From Caenimonas aquaedulcis (GTDB taxonomy: Bacteria; Pseudomonadota; Gammaproteobacteria; Burkholderiales; Burkholderiaceae_C), in assembly GCF_015831345.1 (NCBI RefSeq), contig NZ_JADWYS010000001.1, positions 816,118 through 880,117 of the forward strand: 64,000 bases of DNA. The letters run 5' to 3'. Shown piece by piece: positions 58,104 through 64,000 of this stretch (the stretch's first letter is position 1; each line of letters starts with the position of its first letter). Below the pieces are notes generated by a model. That model saw only the letters and a program-made list of their open reading frames with translations. It was not told the DNA's origin and ran no database searches. A program made the translations under genes and the position numbers.

Positions 58104-58209
58104 GGACGCAGAATTCGCAGAAGTTACGCAGAATGAATACAGAAAATTCAAAATGAAATTTGACTTCTTCTTGTCTTCTTCTGCGTAACCTCTGCGAGAT
58201 TCTGCGTCC
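58104..58209 (-). repeat. Long inverted repeat between pccB and pccA built of CGCAGA units
   Basis: Two arms, 58104-58133 (30 nt) and 58179-58209 (31 nt), are near-perfect reverse complements with one indel, one mismatch or so across the arm, and a 45-nt AT-rich loop (58134-58178). Each arm contains three CGCAGA-type units separated by short spacers. In mRNA this would form a hairpin of about 30 bp between two genes of the same operon. It resembles intergenic CGCAGA-rich elements I recall from Burkholderiales genomes; that recollection needs a search. Confidence 0.8.
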
Positions 58210-58221
58210 GGCTGTCGGGTC

Positions 58222-59754
<1,533 letters not shown>

Positions 59755-59777
59755 GTCGTTCGTTCTCCAGAATCTTT

Positions 59778-60770
59778 TCAGGTGCGCCGCGCGTCGAGCA
59801 GTTTGCGCGCGGCGGTGGATGCGGCGACGCGGCCCGCGGCCACCTCGTTGCGCAGTTGGGGCAGGAGTTCCCGCACGGCGGGGTTCTCGCGAAACTCCGA
59901 ACGCAGGCCCGCGTCGATGCGCTCCCACATCCATTCGAGCGCCTGCTGCTTGCGGCGTGCCTCCAGCGCGCCGCCACCGCGCTGCACGGCGAGGAATTCC
60001 TCCACCGTTTGCCAGAAGCGCTCCAGGCCCTCGCCCGTCAATGCACTCATGGACATCACGTGCGGCGCCCAGGCCATCGCGCGGCCGTGCTGCGTGAGCA
60101 GGCGCAACGCGCTCGTGACCTGCGCCTGCGCGCGCGTGGCGGCGTCGGGGTCGATGTCGGCCTTGTTGATGACGACGAGGTCGGCGAGCTCCATCACGCC
60201 CTTCTTGATCGCCTGCAGATCGTCGCCGGCGTTGGGCAGCTGCATGAGCACGAACATGTCCGTCATGCCCGCCACCGCGGTCTCGCTCTGGCCGACACCG
60301 ACCGTCTCGACGATCACCACGTCGAAGCCCGCCGCTTCGCACACCAGCATGGCCTCGCGTGTTTTCTCCGCGACGCCGCCCAGCGTGCCGCTCGACGGGC
60401 TCGGGCGGATGAAGGCGCGCTCGTCGACGCTCAGGCGCTCCATGCGCGTCTTGTCGCCGAGGATGGAGCCGCCGGACACTTTCGACGATGGATCCACGGC
60501 GAGCACCGCGACGCGGTGGCCGCGCTCGATCAGGAAGAGCCCCAGCGCCTCGATGAAGGTGCTCTTGCCGACGCCCGGGACGCCCGAGATGCCGAGGCGG
60601 ACCGAGCGGCCGGAGTGCGGCAGCAGCTGCGCGAGCAGCTCGTCGGCCCGCGCGCGGTGGTCCGGCCGCGTCGATTCGAGCAGCGTGATGGCCTTGGCCA
60701 CCGCGCGGCGGCGCTGCATGGCGTCGGCGCCGCGCACCGCCTGGACCAGGGTGTGGACTTCGGCGTTCAC
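59778..60770 (-). CDS. meaB: Methylmalonyl-CoA mutase-associated GTPase MeaB
   Basis: This 330-residue G3E-family GTPase protects and reloads the B12-dependent mutase. It has the P-loop GVPGVGKST (near residue 62), the switch residues in [19 protein letters not shown], the Walker B-like [12 protein letters not shown] and the NKAD base-recognition motif. GTG 60770 is the start that fits the family length; there is no strong ribosome binding site. Between it and the mutase stop is a 117-bp stretch containing a short overlapping ORF. It is followed by pccB. Confidence 0.95.
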   Translation of the reverse strand: MNAEVHTLVQAVRGADAMQRRRAVAKAITLLESTRPDHRARADELLAQLLPHSGRSVRLGISGVPGVGKSTFIEALGLFLIERGHRVAVLAVDPSSKVSGGSILGDKTRMERLSVDERAFIRPSPSSGTLGGVAEKTREAMLVCEAAGFDVVIVETVGVGQSETAVAGMTDMFVLMQLPNAGDDLQAIKKGVMELADLVVINKADIDPDAATRAQAQVTSALRLLTQHGRAMAWAPHVMSMSALTGEGLERFWQTVEEFLAVQRGGGALEARRKQQALEWMWERIDAGLRSEFRENPAVRELLPQLRNEVAAGRVAASTAARKLLDARRT

Positions 60771-60807
60771 AGGATCTCGAACGCCTGGCGGTCAGGCAAT
60801 ACTGGCC

Positions 60808-60891
60808 TCATTTGCCGCGTGGTCCAGGTTCGCCGATCTTCGCGGATTCTTCCTGCACCTGTAGTAACAGGTCATAAGGGCTTTGAATCAT
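60808..60891 (-). CDS. Possible 27-residue ORF between the mutase and meaB
   Basis: An ATG at 60891 overlaps the mutase stop by 4 nt (ATGA) and opens a frame of 27 codons ending at 60808, with a charged N-terminal part ([15 protein letters not shown]) and a polar end. The position favours translational coupling, but the third codon positions are much less GC-rich than in neighbouring genes, so the frame may be chance. It fills most of the gap before meaB and may only serve to carry ribosomes onward. Confidence 0.3.
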   Translation of the reverse strand: MIQSPYDLLLQVQEESAKIGEPGPRGK

Positions 60892-63050
60892 GACCGCCCG
60901 ATCGCCTTGCGAATCTGCTCCAGCACGTCCTTCGCGCTCGCCGGGATCGGCGTGCCCGGGCCGTAGATGCCCTTGACGCCCGCCTGGTAGAGGAAGTCGT
61001 AGTCCTGCTGCGGCACCACGCCGCCGACGAACACGATGATGTCGTCGGCTCCCTGCTTCTTCAGCTCCGCGATGATGGCGGGCACCAATGTCTTGTGGCC
61101 CGCGGCCAGGGTGGACACGCCGACGGCATGCACGTCGTTCTCGATCGCCTGGCGCGCGCACTCCTCCGGTGTCTGGAAGAGCGGGCCCATGTCGACGTCG
61201 AAGCCCAGGTCCGCGAAGGCGGTGGCCACCACTTTCGCGCCGCGGTCGTGGCCGTCCTGCCCGAGCTTGGAGATCATCACGCGCGGGCGGCGGCCCTCTT
61301 CCTGCGCGAACGCCTCGATTTCCTTCTTCAATTGTTCCCAGCCCTCGGCCGAGTCATAGGCAGCTGCATACACACCGGTCACCTTTTGCGTATCGGCGCG
61401 GTGGCGCCCAAAAACCTTTTCCAGCGCATCGGACACCTCGCCCACCGTGGCGCGCAGCCGCACGGCACGGATGCTCAGGTCCAGCAGGTTGCCGTCGCCC
61501 TTCTCGGCAGCCGCCGTGAGCGCATCGAGCGCCGCCTGCACCTTCGCGCCGTCGCGCGATGCGCGAATGGATTTCAGCCTTGCGATCTGCTGCTCGCGCA
61601 CCGCGACGTTGTCGATGTCGCGAATGTCGACCGGGTCTTCCTTCGCGAGCCTGTACTTGTTCACGCCGACGATCACGTCGCGGCCGGAGTCGATGCGCGC
61701 CTGCTTCTCCGCCGCCGCCGCCTCGATCTTCAGCTTGGCCCAGCCCGAGTCCACCGCGCGCGTCATGCCGCCCATGGCTTCGACTTCCTCGATGATCTTC
61801 CACGCCGCATCCGCCATGTCCTGCGTGAGCTTTTCCATCATGTAGCTGCCGGCCCAGGGATCGATCACGTTCGTGATGTGCGTCTCCTCCTGGATGATGA
61901 GCTGCGTGTTGCGGGCGATCCGCGAGGAGAACTCGGTGGGCAGCGCGATCGCCTCGTCGAAGGAGTTGGTGTGCAGCGACTGCGTGCCGCCGAACACCGC
62001 CGCCATCGCCTCGATGGTGGTGCGCACGACGTTGTTGTACGGGTCCTGCTCGGTCAGGGACCAGCCGGAGGTCTGGCAGTGCGTGCGCAGCATCAGGCTC
62101 TTCGCGTTCTTCGCGCCGAAGCCTTTCATGATCCTGTGCCACAGCAGGCGGGCCGCGCGCATCTTCGCGACTTCGAGATAGAAGTTCATCCCGATGGCCC
62201 AGAAGAAGGAGAGGCGCCCCGCGAAATCGTCGACGTCCAGGCCCTTCGCCAGCGCCGTCTTCACGTATTCCTTGCCGTCGGCCAGCGTGAACGCGAGTTC
62301 CAGCGCCTGGTTCGCTCCGGCCTCCTGCATGTGATAGCCGGAGATGGAGATCGAGTTGAACTTCGGCATGTGTTTCGCCGTGTACTCGATGATGTCGCCG
62401 ATGATCCGCATGCTCGGCTTGGGCGGGTAGATGTAGGTGTTGCGGACCATGAACTCCTTGAGGATGTCGTTCTGGATGGTCCCCGAGAGCTTGTCCGCCG
62501 CCACGCCCTGCTCTTCCGCCGCGACGACATAGCCTGCGAGCACGGGCAGCACCGCGCCGTTCATCGTCATCGACACCGACACCTTGTCCAGCGGGATCCC
62601 GTCGAAGAGGATCTTCATGTCTTCCACCGAGTCGATCGCGACGCCGGCCTTGCCGACGTCGCCGGTGACGCGCGGATGGTCGCTGTCGTAACCGCGGTGC
62701 GTGGCGAGGTCGAAGGCCACCGACACGCCCTGCCCGCCGCCCGCGAGGCCCTTGCGGTAGAACGCGTTCGATTCTTCCGCCGTGGAAAAGCCGGCGTACT
62801 GGCGGATCGTCCACGGGCGCGCCGCGTACATGGTGGCTTGCGGCCCGCGCAGGTACGGCTCGAAGCCGGGCAGCGTATCGGTATACGGCAGGCCCCGCAG
62901 GTCCTGCGCGGTGTAGAGCGGCTTGACGGTGATGCCGTCGGGCGTCACCCAGTCGAGCTTCGCGACGTCGCCGCCGGGGGCGGACTTGGCCGCGGCTTGG
63001 GCCCAGGCGGCAAGGCGGCCGGGTGCGGTGTCGGGGTCGGGCTGGCTCAT
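60888..63050 (-). CDS. mcm: Methylmalonyl-CoA mutase (single-chain)
   Basis: The 720-residue adenosylcobalamin enzyme rearranges R-methylmalonyl-CoA to succinyl-CoA. The N-terminal TIM barrel carries substrate-binding segments such as [24 protein letters not shown] and the [12 protein letters not shown] loop. The C-terminal cobalamin domain has the base-off ligand His601 in DGHDRGAK and the later GVSTLAAGH and [10 protein letters not shown]. The length is that of a homodimeric, MutB-type chain with catalytic and B12 domains. ATG 63050 is chosen over upstream extensions into the promoter region. It is divergent from the GntR regulator over 98 bp and is the first gene of the operon. Confidence 0.96.
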   Translation of the reverse strand: MSQPDPDTAPGRLAAWAQAAAKSAPGGDVAKLDWVTPDGITVKPLYTAQDLRGLPYTDTLPGFEPYLRGPQATMYAARPWTIRQYAGFSTAEESNAFYRKGLAGGGQGVSVAFDLATHRGYDSDHPRVTGDVGKAGVAIDSVEDMKILFDGIPLDKVSVSMTMNGAVLPVLAGYVVAAEEQGVAADKLSGTIQNDILKEFMVRNTYIYPPKPSMRIIGDIIEYTAKHMPKFNSISISGYHMQEAGANQALELAFTLADGKEYVKTALAKGLDVDDFAGRLSFFWAIGMNFYLEVAKMRAARLLWHRIMKGFGAKNAKSLMLRTHCQTSGWSLTEQDPYNNVVRTTIEAMAAVFGGTQSLHTNSFDEAIALPTEFSSRIARNTQLIIQEETHITNVIDPWAGSYMMEKLTQDMADAAWKIIEEVEAMGGMTRAVDSGWAKLKIEAAAAEKQARIDSGRDVIVGVNKYRLAKEDPVDIRDIDNVAVREQQIARLKSIRASRDGAKVQAALDALTAAAEKGDGNLLDLSIRAVRLRATVGEVSDALEKVFGRHRADTQKVTGVYAAAYDSAEGWEQLKKEIEAFAQEEGRRPRVMISKLGQDGHDRGAKVVATAFADLGFDVDMGPLFQTPEECARQAIENDVHAVGVSTLAAGHKTLVPAIIAELKKQGADDIIVFVGGVVPQQDYDFLYQAGVKGIYGPGTPIPASAKDVLEQIRKAIGRS

Positions 63051-63101
63051 GGGTACGGCTTCCGGTTCGATGCTATTCCTGTCGGGCCGCCATCTTACAT
63101 C

Positions 63102-63117
63102 ATTCATAATTATTGAT
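63102..63117. promoter_or_regulatory. Candidate GntR operator in the mcm/gntR intergenic region
   Basis: The imperfect palindrome ATTCATAATTATTGAT (63102-63117) is centred on a perfect ATAATTAT in the AT-rich divergent region. It lies 52 nt upstream of the mutase ATG and 32 nt upstream of the gntR ATG, a position typical for a regulator controlling both. GntR/FCD operators are often AT-rich palindromes of this size. Mismatches are at the third pair from each end and the fourth. Confidence 0.35.
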
Positions 63118-63148
63118 AAAGAATTGGAATCCACCTAAAATCGCGCCC

Positions 63149-63784
63149 ATGTCCGCCGTGTCGCTCGCTCCCCGCGCCCTGTACCAGGAGGTGGCGGAGC
63201 TCTTGCGCCAGCGCATCTTCAAGCGCGAGCTCGAGCCCGGCAGCTGGATCGACGAGATGAAGATCGCCGAGGAATTCGGCATCAGCCGCACGCCCCTGCG
63301 CGAGGCGCTCAAGGTGCTCGCGGCCGAGGGCCTCATCACGATGAAGGTGCGGCGCGGCGCCTACGTCACGGAGGTGTCGGACAAGGACCTCACCGACGTC
63401 TATCACCTCCTCTCGCTGCTGGAAAGCGATGCGGCGGGCGTGGTGGCCACGCAGGCGACGGACGACGAGATCTCGGACCTGCAGGCGATCCACAAGCAGC
63501 TGGAGGCCGCCGCCGGCAATCGCGACAGGTTCTTCGCCATCAACGAGCGCTTCCACATGCGCCTGCTCGCGATCGCGGGCAACCGCTGGCGCGACCAGAT
63601 GGTGGCGGACCTGCGCAAGGTCATGAAGCTCAACCGGCACAACTCGCTCTTGAAGACCGGCCGCGTGAAGGAGTCGATGCTCGAGCATCGCGCGATCATG
63701 GAGGCCATCGCCCGGCGCGACGCGAAGGCCGCGAGCAAGCGGATGCAGGAGCACTTCCGCAACGGGCTCGAAGCCGCCGCCTGA
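63149..63784 (+). CDS. GntR-family transcriptional regulator with FCD domain
   Basis: This 211-residue regulator has the N-terminal winged-helix domain (YQEVAELLRQRI near residue 10 to about 75, with EFGISRTPLREALKVL as the recognition region and GLITMKVRRGAYV as the wing). It continues with the C-terminal FCD domain, whose metal/ligand residues include Asp, His (NERFHMRL) and His (LEHRAIMEA). FCD regulators respond to organic acids. Divergence from methylmalonyl-CoA mutase suggests it controls the propionyl-CoA operon and may sense propionate, methylmalonate or their CoA esters (inference). ATG 63149 starts at M-S-A-V-S-L. Confidence 0.93.
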   Translation: MSAVSLAPRALYQEVAELLRQRIFKRELEPGSWIDEMKIAEEFGISRTPLREALKVLAAEGLITMKVRRGAYVTEVSDKDLTDVYHLLSLLESDAAGVVATQATDDEISDLQAIHKQLEAAAGNRDRFFAINERFHMRLLAIAGNRWRDQMVADLRKVMKLNRHNSLLKTGRVKESMLEHRAIMEAIARRDAKAASKRMQEHFRNGLEAAA

Positions 63785-63845
63785 GCGCCGCCCGCCGGCC
63801 GCACCGCCCGGCCGCCGTATACGAAAGGTGCAAGCGTTTCACACG

Positions 63846-63875
63846 TTGACAGCGCATTCGCGCGTCACCTAGCAT
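63846..63875 (+). promoter_or_regulatory. Sigma-70 promoter for the exported protein at the window end
   Basis: A perfect TTGACA (63846-63851) is followed after 18 nt by TAGCAT (63870-63875), four of six matches to TATAAT. It lies about 57 nt upstream of the next ATG and after the stop of gntR. This is the best two-element promoter seen in the window. Confidence 0.5.
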
Positions 63876-63931
63876 GGTCTGGCTTCACCCAGCGCCTTCG
63901 CCGGCGCCACAACACACAGGAGACAGGACAA

Positions 63932-64000
63932 ATGATGGGTCACTTCCTCCGGCTGGCCACGGCCGCCCTCGCCCTCTTCTTTGCGGGCCTGGCAGGCGCG
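63932..64000 (+). CDS. Exported protein, N-terminal signal peptide only (partial)
   Basis: The window ends 23 codons into a gene starting at ATG 63932 (or the next codon, ATG 63935), with AGGAG about 10 nt upstream. The visible residues are a positively charged start, a hydrophobic core (LATAALALFFAGL) and AGA, so this is a Sec signal peptide. The mature protein lies outside the window. A solute-binding protein would be a reasonable guess next to a GntR regulator, but cannot be supported here. Confidence 0.7.
   Translation, partial: MMGHFLRLATAALALFFAGLAGA

Noticed and set aside
63051..63148. Possible cobalamin riboswitch before methylmalonyl-CoA mutase
   Set aside because: The gap is only 98 bp, too short, with no B12-box sequence; the mutase is B12-using and not usually riboswitch-controlled.

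Overview
The window is a contiguous piece of a high-GC chromosome from a betaproteobacterium of the Burkholderiales, most likely family Comamonadaceae and in style close to Ramlibacter or Variovorax. This placement is inferred from gene content and gene order: dnaX-ybaB-recR with a small 4.5S-type SRP RNA, nadE next to a P-II gene, a K+-independent H+-PPase beside ppa, an intracellular PHA depolymerase with a nucleophilic cysteine, and KorABC-type genes. Nearly all sequence is coding. No gap between genes exceeds about 220 bp. I saw no transposase, integrase, phage gene, CRISPR array, tRNA or rRNA. Many neighbouring genes overlap by 1-4 nt (ATGA, GTGA, TTGA), and several use GTG or TTG starts.

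Layout. 1-4.2 kb: the end of an unknown gene, an RDD membrane protein, dgkA, a LOG-family phosphoribohydrolase and a soluble multi-PAS histidine kinase. 4.2-6.2 kb (minus): nadE-glnB. 6.2-11.0 kb: a FemAB-like acyltransferase, a membrane TPR protein, a wax ester synthase/DGAT, an alpha/beta hydrolase and a KTSC protein. 11.0-14.0 kb: divergent soluble (ppa) and membrane (hppA) pyrophosphatases. 14.0-17.1 kb: ferritin-like metal hydrolase, aldehyde dehydrogenase, SDR. 17.1-20.2 kb: moaA-mobA-moeA for molybdenum cofactor. 20.3-25.6 kb: a CqsS/LqsS-like membrane histidine kinase, a hotdog thioesterase, a DUF3943 protein, a small Lys/Ala-rich exported protein, and a BNR-repeat protein paired with a MoaD/ThiS-like ubiquitin-fold protein. 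25.6-30.1 kb (minus): an RND efflux pump and its adaptor.

30.2-34.4 kb: rnhA and a methyltransferase (minus), then gloB, mltD and a WXXGXW-repeat protein (plus). 34.5-39.0 kb: a Tat-exported PhoD phosphatase and a nitrate/taurine-type ABC importer. 39.0-42.4 kb: dnaX-ybaB-recR-MAPEG (minus) and ffs (plus). 42.4-47.1 kb: a small membrane protein, an exported protein, and a tightly overlapping operon of CheY-like regulator, YaiO-like porin, HEAT-repeat protein and family-2 glycosyltransferase, which looks like an exopolysaccharide export system. 47.3-49.7 kb: PHA depolymerase, an orphan RnfB-like ferredoxin and a CBS protein. 49.7-54.4 kb (minus): a three-subunit 2-oxoacid oxidoreductase with a GltD-like NADP module (korC-korA-korB order). 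54.5-63.1 kb (minus): the propionyl-CoA to succinyl-CoA operon (methylmalonyl-CoA mutase, meaB, propionyl-CoA carboxylase beta and alpha, a PhoD-like lipoprotein, and a VOC protein that may be the epimerase), divergent from a GntR/FCD regulator. The window ends in the signal peptide of an exported protein.

Physiologically the segment combines carbon and energy storage (wax ester or triacylglycerol synthesis, PHA mobilisation, pyrophosphate energetics), propionate-type carboxylic acid use, nitrogen sensing, cofactor synthesis and cell-surface functions. The most interesting signals are an A9 slippage site in dnaX with stops in both alternative frames, the YaiO-type polysaccharide operon, the BNR/ubiquitin-fold gene pair, the orphan quorum-sensor-like kinase, and a long inverted repeat between the two carboxylase genes.
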